From: Pseudomonas sp. UBA5706
GTDB lineage: Bacteria; Pseudomonadota; Gammaproteobacteria; Pseudomonadales; Pseudomonadaceae
DNA: 64,000 nt
Reading direction: 5' to 3'
NCBI RefSeq assembly: GCF_002419965.1
Contig: NZ_DIHC01000028.1
Coordinates: forward strand, 111,343 to 175,342
The number at the start of each line of letters is the position of its first letter. Position 1 is the first letter of the stretch. Of this stretch, positions 17,746-26,870 are shown in pieces. Both the position numbers and the translations under genes were made by a program. A model generated the notes under the pieces. The model did not search any database, had not been told where the DNA came from, and worked only from the letters and a program-made list of their open reading frames with translations.

Positions 17746-18802
17746 CTAGACGCTCTCGGGGACATCGATCTGAATAGGCAACATCACCCGCGCAATTACT
17801 CCCGTTGAACCGTCCTTGACCGCTTCGACCAATGCGCTCACTGCCTGCTCGGCGACGCTCGCAACCGGATGCGACAAGACAGCCTGCACCAAGCCGCTTT
17901 TCAAAGCCTCCCGAGTCAATGGCGTCAGGTCATGACAGATCACTACGGGGAGGCGAGCTTCCTGCGCTTTGTGCTCACGCAACGCTCGCACCACGCCTGC
18001 GATCCCGCCCCCAGCGATGTACAGTCCGACGAGATCGGGCTCGCCCGCCAACAAGTCCAGGGTATTGCCGTAAGCGAAATCGTCATCCTCCAAAGTAAGG
18101 CGCGAGGCAAGCAACTCCCAATCGCCCGAGTGGTCAGCCAGATAGCTGCGGAAGCTGAATTCGCACAACTCCTGGCACTGAAAACGCTGACTGCTGACCA
18201 TGACGGCGGACGAACCTGGAGCCGCTGCCAGCCGAGAAATGAACCAGCCTGCAGTACGCCCCATCACCCGGTTGTCTACGCCCACATAGCCTGCACCGGC
18301 AGCAGTCGATAGCTCAGAGATCAGCGCCACCACAGGGACCCCGGCATCACGAAGCGTGGCAACGGCCTCACGCACCACCGGATGATCCACGGCCACCACG
18401 CCCAAGCCATCGATTTGTTCGCGCAACGCCAGAATTCGTTGCGCGACGTTGGCCGGATCAAGGTCATCCAGGTAGCCGATCACGACCCGAATACGCGCCC
18501 GCGCAAACGTTGCAGCAGCGTTCGATAGCGCTTGCGCCAGCCCCTGATAGAACGCCACCCCGCTTTTTTTGAAGCAAAAAGCCAAGCCGTACAGTGGGTC
18601 GGTCATTCAATACCCGCTGCTCGATGACGCCCTTGGCATGAAAGCCCAATCGCGCTGCCGCCGCAGCGATGCGCTGTGCAGTATCGGCACGGACATCGGC
18701 GCGCATATTCAGAACACGGTCCACGGTCGAGAGGCTGACGCCCGCTTCGCGAGCGACATCTTCCATCGTGGGACGCAGTTTTTGACGGGGCAATTTTGAC
18801 AT
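17746..18802 (-). pseudogene. LacI-family regulator, frameshifted at an A7 run
   Basis: The first frame starts at 18802 with a LacI HTH (TMEDVAREAGVSLSTVDRVL) and reaches RPTVRLGFLLQKK. The second frame resumes at SGVAFYQGLAQALSNAAATF and runs to 17746 through a complete sugar-binding-like domain (GYVGVDNRVMGRTAGWFI, GLYIAGGGIAGVVRALREHK). The junction is a run of seven A on the minus strand (plus-strand T7 near 18568); removing one A restores a single frame of about 350 residues. It would have regulated the adjacent sugar genes. Cause may be replication slippage or an assembly error. Confidence 0.85.
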
Positions 18803-18916
18803 GTTTTGACATCTCTTTTTTAAATCAGGAAGGGTTTTGACAGGTTAAGCCACTCCCCCATAGCGCCTGCTGACACATCTCACTAGCATCGTTTCACACG
18901 CTAAACGCTCGCTAAA

Positions 18917-18924
18917 AACAACAA
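18917..18924 (+). promoter_or_regulatory. Crc/Hfq-like CA motif before the first sugar gene
   Basis: AACAACAA, within AAAAACAACAA, lies 14 bases upstream of the ATG at 18939 and just before the GGAG ribosome site. It fits the AANAANAA target of Hfq/Crc catabolite repression in Pseudomonas. Function is inferred. Confidence 0.45.
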
Positions 18925-18938
18925 TTGCGGAGTGCTTC

Positions 18939-19862
18939 ATGACCATCCACATTTCCACCGCGCCATGCTGCTGGGGCGTCGACGACGTCAAAAATCCATT
19001 TTTACCGCCATGGCGCCGTGTCCTGAGTGAGGCCGCCGAAGCGGGCTATCGGGGAATCGAACTGGGGCCATACGGCTATCTACCGCTGGATGCTGCAGTA
19101 GTAAGTTCTGCACTGGCGGAAAATCAGCTGCATGTCGTTGCCGGGACGATCTTTGATGACTTGGCTACCCCCACAAACCGACCTGCCCTGCTTCGCCAGA
19201 CCCACGACATCTGCACACTGCTCAACACACTGCCGCCCATCGAACAGGAAGCCAAACAGCGGTACGCGGGCCCCTATTTGGTGATCATGGACTGGGGCCA
19301 CGATGAACGTGACTACGCCGCCGGCCACTCCGATCAAGCTCCGCGACTGAGTGACTCGGCGTGGAACGACATGATGGAAAACATCCGCGCTGTCTGTGAC
19401 ATCGCGTGGAAGGAATACGGCATCCGGCCCGTGATCCACCCTCACGCTGGCGGCTATATCGAATTCGCTGATGAACTGGCGCGGCTAGTGGACGACATCC
19501 CTGACGAAGTCGCGGGCTTGTGCCTGGACACAGGGCATCTCTACTACGCCGGCATGGACCCTGTTGCGTCGCTGCGCACTTACGCCCATCGCCTGGATTA
19601 CATCCACTTCAAAGACATTGACCAGAACGTGTTTGACCAGGTGATGAATGAACGCATCAGGTTTTTCGACGCCTGCGGCAGAGGTGTCATGTGCCCGATT
19701 GGCCGAGGCGTCATCGATTATCCCGCCCTGTATAGCCTGATTCACGAGCTGGGCTACGAGGGCTACATCACCGTCGAGCAAGAACGCGATCCGCGTAACG
19801 CCAATGGCAGCCTGGACGATGTCGCCGCTAGTCGAGCCTTCCTCGCCTGCACCGGTTTCTAA
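18939..19862 (+). CDS. Sugar phosphate isomerase/epimerase family protein (IolE-like TIM barrel)
   Basis: This 307-residue xylose-isomerase-like TIM barrel has the features of inosose dehydratase/IolE relatives: EAAEAGYRGIELGPYGYLP near the N-terminus, VIHPHAGGYIEF (metal His), CLDTGHLYYAG, HFKDID and C-terminal IGRGVIDYPALYSLIHELGY then ITVEQERDPRN. The His, Asp and Glu residues in these motifs are expected divalent-metal ligands. It is first of three co-directional genes (isomerase, Gfo/Idh dehydrogenase, isomerase), which suggests oxidation of a sugar or cyclitol followed by dehydration or isomerisation. The exact substrate is not deducible. Confidence 0.85.
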   Translation: MTIHISTAPCCWGVDDVKNPFLPPWRRVLSEAAEAGYRGIELGPYGYLPLDAAVVSSALAENQLHVVAGTIFDDLATPTNRPALLRQTHDICTLLNTLPPIEQEAKQRYAGPYLVIMDWGHDERDYAAGHSDQAPRLSDSAWNDMMENIRAVCDIAWKEYGIRPVIHPHAGGYIEFADELARLVDDIPDEVAGLCLDTGHLYYAGMDPVASLRTYAHRLDYIHFKDIDQNVFDQVMNERIRFFDACGRGVMCPIGRGVIDYPALYSLIHELGYEGYITVEQERDPRNANGSLDDVAASRAFLACTGF

Positions 19863-19892
19863 TCCACCACGCTGACTAACAAGGACAACAAC

Positions 19893-21062
19893 ATGATCAA
19901 CGGCAGCAAACGAATTTCTCAGCCTATACGCTGGGCCATGGTCGGCGGCGGCAGCCAGAGTCAGATCGGCTATATCCACCGCAGCGCAGCACTGCGCGAT
20001 CGCAATTTCGAATTGGTGGCCGGCGCCTTCGACATCGACCCGGTCAGAGGTTGCGCGTTTGGCGAACAGCTGGGTGTCGACCCTGATCGCTGTTATGCCG
20101 ATTATCTGAGCCTATTTGAGCAGGAAGCCCAGCGCCCCGATGGCATTCAAGCCGTATCAATTGCCACACCCAATGGCACCCACTACGCGATCACCAAGGC
20201 CGCCCTCGAAGCGGGGCTACATGTGGTTTGCGAGAAGCCTCTGTGTTTTACCGTCGAGCAAGCCGAGACCCTTCGCAGGGTGGCCAAAGCCAATAATCGG
20301 GTGGTAGGTGTGACTTATGGATACGCAGGCCACCAACTGATCGAGCAGGCTCGGGCGATGATTGCTGGAGGCGAGCTGGGCGAAATCCGCATGGTGCACA
20401 TGCAGTTCGCTCACGGGTTTCATAGTGCGCCTGTTGAAGCGCAGAGTCAGGCAACGCAATGGCGTGTGGACCCCCGCCAGGCAGGCCCCAGTTACGTGCT
20501 TGGCGATGTAGGAACACACCCACTCTACCTGTCAGAAGTGATGTTGCCTGACCTGAAAATCAAACGCCTGATGTGCAGCCGCCAGAGCTTCGTGGCCAGC
20601 CGCGCACCGCTGGAGGACAACGCCTACACCCTCATGGAGTATGAAGGCGGCGCAATGGGCATGGTCTGGTCCAGCGCGGTCAACGCAGGCTCCATGCACG
20701 GCCAGAAGATCCGCGTCATTGGCTCACGTGCCAGCCTGGAATGGTGGGATGAGCGCCCCAACCAACTGAGTTTCGAAGTGCAGGAGCAGCCCGCTCAGAT
20801 CCTTGAGCGGGGCATGGGGTATCTGCATGCCGACGCGTTGCTCGACGACCGAATCGGTGCCGGTCATCCAGAAGGCCTCTTCGAAGCCTGGTCCAACCTC
20901 TACTACCGCTTCGCTCTGGCCATGGACGCCGCCGACCGAGGCGATGTCGAGGCACTGGCAGCGATTAGCTACCCCGATATCGACGCAGGTGTCGAAGGGG
21001 TCCGCTGGGTCGAGCGCTGCGTGGAATCCGCCGATAAAGACGCCGCCTGGGTCCCCTACTGA
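19893..21062 (+). CDS. Gfo/Idh/MocA-family oxidoreductase
   Basis: This 389-residue protein has an N-terminal Rossmann fold (IRWAMVGGGSQSQIGYIHRS), the family signature ATPNGTHYAITKAALEAGLH followed by VVCEKPL (catalytic Lys), and a C-terminal substrate domain with GDVGTHPLYLSEVML. It is an NAD(P)-dependent sugar or cyclitol dehydrogenase. It starts 30 bases after the first isomerase gene with an AAGGA ribosome site and ends 69 bases before the second isomerase gene, so the three form an operon. This dehydrogenase-plus-two-isomerases layout is known from myo-inositol and 3-keto-glycoside pathways; which applies here is open. Confidence 0.9.
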   Translation: MINGSKRISQPIRWAMVGGGSQSQIGYIHRSAALRDRNFELVAGAFDIDPVRGCAFGEQLGVDPDRCYADYLSLFEQEAQRPDGIQAVSIATPNGTHYAITKAALEAGLHVVCEKPLCFTVEQAETLRRVAKANNRVVGVTYGYAGHQLIEQARAMIAGGELGEIRMVHMQFAHGFHSAPVEAQSQATQWRVDPRQAGPSYVLGDVGTHPLYLSEVMLPDLKIKRLMCSRQSFVASRAPLEDNAYTLMEYEGGAMGMVWSSAVNAGSMHGQKIRVIGSRASLEWWDERPNQLSFEVQEQPAQILERGMGYLHADALLDDRIGAGHPEGLFEAWSNLYYRFALAMDAADRGDVEALAAISYPDIDAGVEGVRWVERCVESADKDAAWVPY

Positions 21063-21124
21063 CGCTTGGCGTCTCTGCCTACCGCATTGACCAACCCGAA
21101 TATGCGCCCGCAATTGCTATGGAG

Positions 21125-21132
21125 AACAACAA
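21125..21132 (+). promoter_or_regulatory. Crc/Hfq-like CA motif at the start of the second isomerase gene
   Basis: AACAACAA directly follows the GGAG ribosome site and its last base is the first base of the ATG at 21132. It matches the AANAANAA pattern of Hfq/Crc target sites. Function is inferred. Confidence 0.45.
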
Positions 21133-22034
21133 TGAAAATCGCGCTCGATCCCTACATGCATCGTCACCTCAGCCTGCCCGAACTGTGCCGCAAGACCGCA
21201 GAACTGGGCTATGAATACCTGGAGCTATCTCCCCGCGACGACTTCCTGCCATGGTGGGTTCGCCCCCGCGCGCACAAGGAGCGCATCAGCGAGTTCAAAA
21301 AGGCACTGCGTGACCACAACCTCCAGCTCGCTTCGTTACTTCCGATGTACCGCTGGGCCAGCCCCCATGAGGACGAGCGCAGGGCGGCCGTCAACTACTG
21401 GAAGGAGGCGATCCAGATTGCTGTGGAGATGGGCTGCACCACCATGAATTCTGAATTCGGCCGAGGTCCATCCCCTGATCGCGGCCATAAAGTCAGTTGC
21501 TGCGGTGGTTCTCACAGCCACGAATCAAGCGAAGCCGCCTGGTGGCGTTCCATGGAGGAGTTGGTGCCGGTACTGGAAAAGGAAGGTGTAACCCTCAACG
21601 TTGAACCCCATCCTGAGGACTGGTGCGAGACTCTACACCCGGCCCTGGACATGCTGAAAACCATCGGCTCGCAGAACGTCAAGTTTCTCTACTGCACGCC
21701 CCACACCTTTTACTTCGGCGATGACATGGAAAAGATGATCGCCGAGGCCGGGTCGTTGATTGCCCACGTGCACATCGCCGACACCTACAACCACAAGGCA
21801 TCATCGGGGTTGCGCTACATCGTCAACCCACCAGGAGCGAAGGTTACCGTGCATCAGCATATGGACATACACCAGGGCGAAATCGACTGGGATCTGTTCT
21901 TCAGCTCACTGGCAAAAACCGGCTTCGACGGCATCATCACCGCCTGCGTATTCGGATGGGAGGAGCGCGCCGATGATTCGGGTCGCTTCATGCGCCGCGA
22001 AATTCAGTCTTACGTCGATAAATACTTTAAATAG
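21132..22034 (+). CDS. Sugar phosphate isomerase/epimerase (TIM barrel)
   Basis: This 300-residue protein starts at ATG 21132 (GGAG 8 bases upstream); the open frame extends further left but has no ribosome site there. Features: KIALDPYMHRHLSLPELCRK, GYEYLELSPRDDFLPW, NVEPHPEDWC (metal-ligand Glu/His), HVHIADTYNH and an internal Cys/His patch (SCCGGSHSHESS) that is less usual. It belongs to the xylose-isomerase-like family and completes the catabolic trio. A strong hairpin terminator follows 6 bases after its stop. Confidence 0.85.
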   Translation: MKIALDPYMHRHLSLPELCRKTAELGYEYLELSPRDDFLPWWVRPRAHKERISEFKKALRDHNLQLASLLPMYRWASPHEDERRAAVNYWKEAIQIAVEMGCTTMNSEFGRGPSPDRGHKVSCCGGSHSHESSEAAWWRSMEELVPVLEKEGVTLNVEPHPEDWCETLHPALDMLKTIGSQNVKFLYCTPHTFYFGDDMEKMIAEAGSLIAHVHIADTYNHKASSGLRYIVNPPGAKVTVHQHMDIHQGEIDWDLFFSSLAKTGFDGIITACVFGWEERADDSGRFMRREIQSYVDKYFK

Positions 22035-22040
22035 CAAGAT

Positions 22041-22068
22041 GAGGCCGCTTAGGCGGCCTCTTCTATTT
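22041..22068 (+). terminator. Rho-independent terminator of the sugar operon
   Basis: GAGGCCGC-TTAG-GCGGCCTC forms a perfect 8-bp GC-rich stem (22041-22060) followed by TTCTATTT, directly after the isomerase stop. Confidence 0.85.
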
Positions 22069-22217
22069 AAACGGTTTGCGCGGTGCGGAGACTTATCGCC
22101 TGACCATAAACCCCACAGGCACGACGATCGCACGGAAATCCGTCGTAACGGATAAGTAGTTGTCCATCTCTGAAAGACAGGCAAACACGACGTGCAGCTG
22201 GCGGCACACCTGCATGA

Positions 22218-23465
22218 TCAATCCAGACGCTTTAGCTTTGTGGCGATCCACAACGAAAACATCAACATGGCGCTGACGAAAAACACCACCCCACGCCAAT
22301 TAAACGCCTGCCAGAATATTCCACCGGCCGTACCCGCCACACTGGACCCTAAGTAATAAAAAAACAGGTAGAGCGAAGACCCCAGCGCTTTGGCATGAGT
22401 GGCACGTTGACCGACCCAACCGCTGGCAATGGAGTGGGCGCCGTAGAAACCCAGTGTAAAAATGCACAGCCCTGGCAACGCCACCACGATATGGCTGCTG
22501 AGTGTACACAGTACTCCAATCAGCTGGATTGTCACCACCACGATGAACATATTAGCCAGCCCGAAGCGATCAGCCATCGCACTTAGGTGGGAGGCGCCGA
22601 TGATGCCAGTGATGGTGACCACAAAGACAAGTCCGACCCAGGCTTGGCTGAAGCTAAAAGGAGGTTCTAGTAGCCGATACGTGATGTAGTTGAAGAGCGC
22701 GACAAATACCCCCATCAACAGAAATCCTTGCAGGAACAGCAACCGCAGGCCCTTGTCTCGACAGTGCGCCGAGATCCCTCCGACCAGATAAGCCAGGTTC
22801 AATGGACTGGCGATGAATCGAGTAGAACGCGGCAATGCATAGGCAAATATTGTTGCTACCAGCAATGACACCGCTGCCATCAACCCCATGACCACACGCC
22901 AGTTCAGCCAGTCCACGAGCACCCCGCCCAATAGCCGTCCGGTCAGGCTGCCGATTCCGTTACCACTGACATACAACCCCATGGCATACGCAAGGTGGCG
23001 CATGCTGATCTCTTCGCTTAGGTAGGACATTCCTACTGCCGCGACCCCGCTCAGCGACAACCCCACCAGAGCCCTAAATAGCAGAAACATTGGCCAGGTG
23101 GTGCTCAGTGCGCAGCACAATGTCGCCAGAGTGGCGGCGAACAAGGCCATGAGCATGACCCGTTTTCGACCGTAAGCATCGGACAATGGCCCAGTGAACA
23201 ACATTCCGACAGCTAGGCATATCGTTGAGACAGAGAGCGAAAGGCTGCTTTGCGTAGCGGAGATGCCGTAATCGCTGGCAAATACCGGCATCAGCGGCTG
23301 TACGCAATAGATCAGCGAGAATGTCGAAAACCCCGCCAAGAACAGTGCCAATGCGATCCTCGCAAAACCACTTTCACCTCGGCGATAGCCGTCGGTCAAA
23401 GCCGCTGTCATAACGTGATGAGCCTCGATACGTCGCCCATTATGGTGATGCTCAACCCTGTCCAC
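22218..23465 (-). CDS. MFS transporter, YnfM-like
   Basis: This 415-residue protein has 12 predicted membrane helices. The GPLSDAYGRKRVMLMALFAA segment between helices 2 and 3 is the conserved MFS loop, and IYCVQPLMPVFASDYGIS with SSLSLSVSTICLAVGMLF resembles the YnfM branch, thought to be efflux transporters. The start is a GTG at 23465 with GAGGAA seven bases upstream; an ATG at 23411 is possible. It stands alone between the sugar operon terminator and the porin terminator. Confidence 0.85.
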   Translation of the reverse strand: MDRVEHHHNGRRIEAHHVMTAALTDGYRRGESGFARIALALFLAGFSTFSLIYCVQPLMPVFASDYGISATQSSLSLSVSTICLAVGMLFTGPLSDAYGRKRVMLMALFAATLATLCCALSTTWPMFLLFRALVGLSLSGVAAVGMSYLSEEISMRHLAYAMGLYVSGNGIGSLTGRLLGGVLVDWLNWRVVMGLMAAVSLLVATIFAYALPRSTRFIASPLNLAYLVGGISAHCRDKGLRLLFLQGFLLMGVFVALFNYITYRLLEPPFSFSQAWVGLVFVVTITGIIGASHLSAMADRFGLANMFIVVVTIQLIGVLCTLSSHIVVALPGLCIFTLGFYGAHSIASGWVGQRATHAKALGSSLYLFFYYLGSSVAGTAGGIFWQAFNWRGVVFFVSAMLMFSLWIATKLKRLD

Positions 23466-23566
23466 TATATTTCCTCGAAGCCGTAACGCGCATTAGTCCT
23501 TAAACGTTAACATCGAGAACAGACTGGCTGTAAGTTCGCGATTGGAAACACACTTTTCTCAAAACT

Positions 23567-23590
23567 AAAAAAGGCTTCCAGAGGAAGCCT
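23567..23590 (-). terminator. Rho-independent terminator of the OprD-family porin gene
   Basis: On the minus strand AGGCTTCC-TCT-GGAAGCCT forms an 8-bp stem followed by TTTTTTAG. It lies about 55 bases after the porin stop codon. Confidence 0.88.
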
Positions 23591-23645
23591 GAGATCAAGG
23601 AGCCGCGGTGCGTAAATATTCAGCTAATGCAGGCGTGTTGCTGCC

Positions 23646-24911
23646 TTAAAAGATGTTAATGGGATACTCGGTAATAATACGGATCTCGTCGATGTCACCG
23701 TTCGCAATATCGCTGGTACGGCGTACGGCGTGTCGAACGCGCAGACTGAGATCTTTCGCGGCTCCCGACTGCACGACATATTTTATTTCCGTGTCGCGTT
23801 CCCATTCCTTGCCATCGGTGGTACCGGCGGCCGTGAATCCATCACCGCGCAGGTAGCGCGTCATGAAATTTAAGCCCGGATAGCCGAACGCCACCATATT
23901 AAGATCATACTTTAACTGCCAAGAGCGTTCATCTTCCTGGTTGAAGTCGGATAGTTGCACCGAGTTGGCCAAGAAGATCGCGGTGTTGCCATCGATGCCA
24001 TAGTTGTAACCACCGTCGCCGACGATACGCTGATGCGACAAAGTGATTTTATGCGGGCCAAAACTGTAGCCTGCCGACAGGCTGAACGCTTGATTGTCAA
24101 GCCTGTCGTAGGTCGCCAGGGAGCTGTCACCCTTAGTATTGTAATAGTTGGCATCGAAGGACAGACTTTGGCTACTGTTCAGCGGATAGACATAGTTGCC
24201 GTTGACGTAGTATTTCCTGAAGCGATTATCGGTGTCGGCATAGTAGAACGAACCCGCCGCCTGCTTGCTGAACTTGTAGACCAGCCCCGCCAAATCGGTA
24301 GATGTCAACCCGACGCTATCATGGGAGGAATCGTTGCGTGCACGCAAGCCGGTGAAGTGACCAGCAGAAATGCTCAGATCCTTGATTTCCTGGCTGGTCA
24401 GAAGCCAGCCTTCGGCAGTTTCAGGTAACAGTCGCGTGTCAGCAGTGGAGAACACCGGTAGATTGACCATTTGGTCGCCATATTTCAACTCTGTGTTAGA
24501 GAGACGCATTTTCAATGCCGCGCCAGCGAACGCCTGAGTGTCCTTGGCGTGACGTTCGTCGTCGCGCTCTAGCGCCAGCAGGCCACTTCGCCCATCTCCA
24601 GTATCGAGTTTGGCGGCAAACAGCCCCAATGCGTCCACACCAAAGCCTATCGTCCCTTGGGTAAAGCCCGAAGTGAGGCGCCCTATCACACCTTGACCCC
24701 ATTCCGAGCCGTAACCGCGGGGCTCGCTGCCGGCGGTGAAGCTGCCACCATTACGCATATCGCGGTTGATATAGAAGTTACGGTTCAGGACTGACAGTTT
24801 CGAATCTTCTACGAACCCCTTGGTGTCGGATTGCTGGCTCGCCAGTGCCGGCAATGCCATCAATGCACCCAAAGAAGTAATCACAGAAACACTCCCCATA
24901 TAAAACTTCAT
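23646..24911 (-). CDS. OprD-family outer membrane porin
   Basis: This 421-residue protein has a signal peptide (ending ALPALAS) and begins its mature part with FVEDSKLSVLNRNFYINRD, the OprD N-terminal hallmark. Further family motifs: GYGSEWGQGVIGRLTSGFTQ, GTIGFGVDALGLFAAKLDTG, and a C-terminal EIRIITEYPINIF ending in aromatic Phe as expected for a beta-barrel. OprD relatives take up amino acids and organic acids. It precedes the ABC importer genes in the genome on the same strand, so it may provide outer-membrane passage for their substrate (inference). Confidence 0.93.
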   Translation of the reverse strand: MKFYMGSVSVITSLGALMALPALASQQSDTKGFVEDSKLSVLNRNFYINRDMRNGGSFTAGSEPRGYGSEWGQGVIGRLTSGFTQGTIGFGVDALGLFAAKLDTGDGRSGLLALERDDERHAKDTQAFAGAALKMRLSNTELKYGDQMVNLPVFSTADTRLLPETAEGWLLTSQEIKDLSISAGHFTGLRARNDSSHDSVGLTSTDLAGLVYKFSKQAAGSFYYADTDNRFRKYYVNGNYVYPLNSSQSLSFDANYYNTKGDSSLATYDRLDNQAFSLSAGYSFGPHKITLSHQRIVGDGGYNYGIDGNTAIFLANSVQLSDFNQEDERSWQLKYDLNMVAFGYPGLNFMTRYLRGDGFTAAGTTDGKEWERDTEIKYVVQSGAAKDLSLRVRHAVRRTSDIANGDIDEIRIITEYPINIF

Positions 24912-25133
24912 TGCAACCTCTTACTGACCGTTAGTAGTGGGGGCAGATATGAACTCTTCAGAGTTGGCTGCTCTTCGGCAACACTCACCCGCGACCGTAT
25001 ATTGAGTACTCGGCCTTGGTTGATACAAAACACCATTGCTCATGCCACCGACGCTATTTCCAGACGCGTCGGCTCGCTCTCGAGGGCGGACAGCAGCCCC
25101 CGTGAACTTTACGAATAGACTTCCAGCGGTATG

Positions 25134-26081
25134 TTACTTACCGTCAACTACCACTTTTTTCAGGTCCACATCACTTTGAAACAGCCCTTGGTGCTTCATT
25201 ACGTCATATACCCATTGCAGACTCGCCACCGAAGGTTGTTTGCCCAGGCCTGGCAGTCCAATCTGGGCTACGACGTCCTCAGGCAACTTTAAGTATTTGA
25301 CGATCGAAGCGCGTACCGCGTCGGGGTGGGCATTGGCATAGTCGACGCCTTCGGACAGCGCGGCGCGAATATCGGCCAACACTTTCTTATTATCCTCCGC
25401 CCACTGCTCAGTAGTGGTATAAGCCGAGATGGCCACACCTGTCGGCGCGGTGTCATAGACATCACCGATTTTGTCGGCTGACTGGTCCTGTACGACGCGC
25501 GGATACACTGGATCAGCGATGACCGCAGCATCTACTTGCTTGTTCTTTAACAAATCAGGCATTTGCGCCAGACCCGTTTCCACGAAGTCGACCTTGTTGT
25601 AGTCGACGCCCTTCTCTTCCAGCCACCGCTTTGTCATGGTGTGTAGAATGCTGGAAAAACCAATTACGGCCACTTTTTTTCCGACCAGATCGTGAGCGGT
25701 CTTTATATTGGTCCCCTTGGTGGCGACGATCACCAGTTGGGTACCGGTGGGCAGGGTTTGCCCGTCAAATACCACGACCAACGGAACGCCCCCATCGATA
25801 GCCTGCAACGTCGAGCCCGGGCCAACGGCAACTATGTCGATCGAATTTGACACCAGCGCCGCGATGGATACGGGCGGCGCGGTCATGAACTTCAAGTCTG
25901 GCTCAATGCCGCGTTTCTTCAGATAGCCCTGCTCCACTGCCATGAACAGCGCTATGGAATCGTTGCCCGGCGCGTAACCGAACCGGACTGTCTGATCAGC
26001 GTGAGCGGCACCGGAAGAGAGACCACCCAGTACCGCCATCGACAACAAAGTTTGGCGCAGTACACCAAAACGTTCGAGCAT
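25134..26081 (-). CDS. ABC transporter substrate-binding protein, nitrate/sulfonate/taurine type
   Basis: This 315-residue exported protein has a signal peptide (LLSMAVLGGLSSGAAHA) and SsuA/TauA-type motifs: VRFGYAPGNDSIALFMAVEQ, GYLKKRGIEPDLKF, LVGKKVAVIGFSSILHTMTK and VDAAVIADPVYPR. It is the last gene of a four-gene operon (ATPase, two permeases, binding protein), 26 bases after the second permease. The substrate is unknown; the family carries sulfonates, taurine, nitrate, pyrimidine precursors or aromatic acids. Confidence 0.9.
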   Translation of the reverse strand: MLERFGVLRQTLLSMAVLGGLSSGAAHADQTVRFGYAPGNDSIALFMAVEQGYLKKRGIEPDLKFMTAPPVSIAALVSNSIDIVAVGPGSTLQAIDGGVPLVVVFDGQTLPTGTQLVIVATKGTNIKTAHDLVGKKVAVIGFSSILHTMTKRWLEEKGVDYNKVDFVETGLAQMPDLLKNKQVDAAVIADPVYPRVVQDQSADKIGDVYDTAPTGVAISAYTTTEQWAEDNKKVLADIRAALSEGVDYANAHPDAVRASIVKYLKLPEDVVAQIGLPGLGKQPSVASLQWVYDVMKHQGLFQSDVDLKKVVVDGK

Positions 26082-26107
26082 GCTAATTACCTTGGGTTAA
26101 TGATGAA

Positions 26108-26866
26108 TCAGTAAGTTTTGCGCCACTTCAGGAAGTGGTTTTCTAGGATTGCCAGCAACCAGGCAGTGAAAACTCCGATGCCCCCCAACAGAATGATCCC
26201 GGCAAAGACATCAGGGGCACGGAACATCCGCCCAGCCACCAGAATCCATTGCCCTAGTCCTTGGCCGCTGGCCAGCATTTCGCCCACCACAGACAGACCC
26301 AGCGCTACGGTGATACTCAGCCGCAGGCCCGCCAGCACGTCAGGCATGGCGCTGGGCAAGGCAATCTTGAAAATCACCTGCCAACGGCTTAAGCCCAATG
26401 CCCGGCTGACTTCGTAGAGCCGCGGTTCAACTTCAGAGAAACCGTGGATCGTGGAGAGCAGCGTTGGCCAGAACGCACCGAACGCAACGACCGCGATCAC
26501 CATTGTGTTGGTGAGCCCGAACACCGCGATGGCCAACGGGATGATCGCCGCAGCCGGCAGCGGCCGGAGCATCTCCAACGTCGGGCCAAGGTAGGTACGG
26601 GCCGCCTTCGAGGTGCCAATCAGGCTACCAGTGACGATCCCTGCTAATCCCGCCACCAACCAGCCGTAGACCATGCGCTCGACAGTGCCTGTGAACGCAT
26701 CGAACAATGGGCCGTTACTCAGACCACGCACCAGCGAGGTCCACGCCCTCTGCGGGCTAGAGAAAAATGCCGGGGAGATGATCCTGGCATCGGCCAGCAC
26801 CTGCCACAGCCACACCATCAACGCGAGAAACAGAAGCCCGGCAACAGTCCATGCCAATTTCTTCAT
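26108..26866 (-). CDS. ABC transporter permease, SsuC/TauC type (second of two)
   Basis: About 252 residues from ATG 26866, four bases after the stop of the first permease gene. It has six predicted helices and the inner-membrane EAA loop (YEVSRALGLSRWQVIFKIAL, then LPSAMPDVLAGLRLS). Two different permease genes imply a heterodimeric channel, unlike the usual single-permease SsuABC systems. Confidence 0.9.
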   Translation of the reverse strand: MKKLAWTVAGLLFLALMVWLWQVLADARIISPAFFSSPQRAWTSLVRGLSNGPLFDAFTGTVERMVYGWLVAGLAGIVTGSLIGTSKAARTYLGPTLEMLRPLPAAAIIPLAIAVFGLTNTMVIAVVAFGAFWPTLLSTIHGFSEVEPRLYEVSRALGLSRWQVIFKIALPSAMPDVLAGLRLSITVALGLSVVGEMLASGQGLGQWILVAGRMFRAPDVFAGIILLGGIGVFTAWLLAILENHFLKWRKTY

Positions 26867-26870
26867 CACA

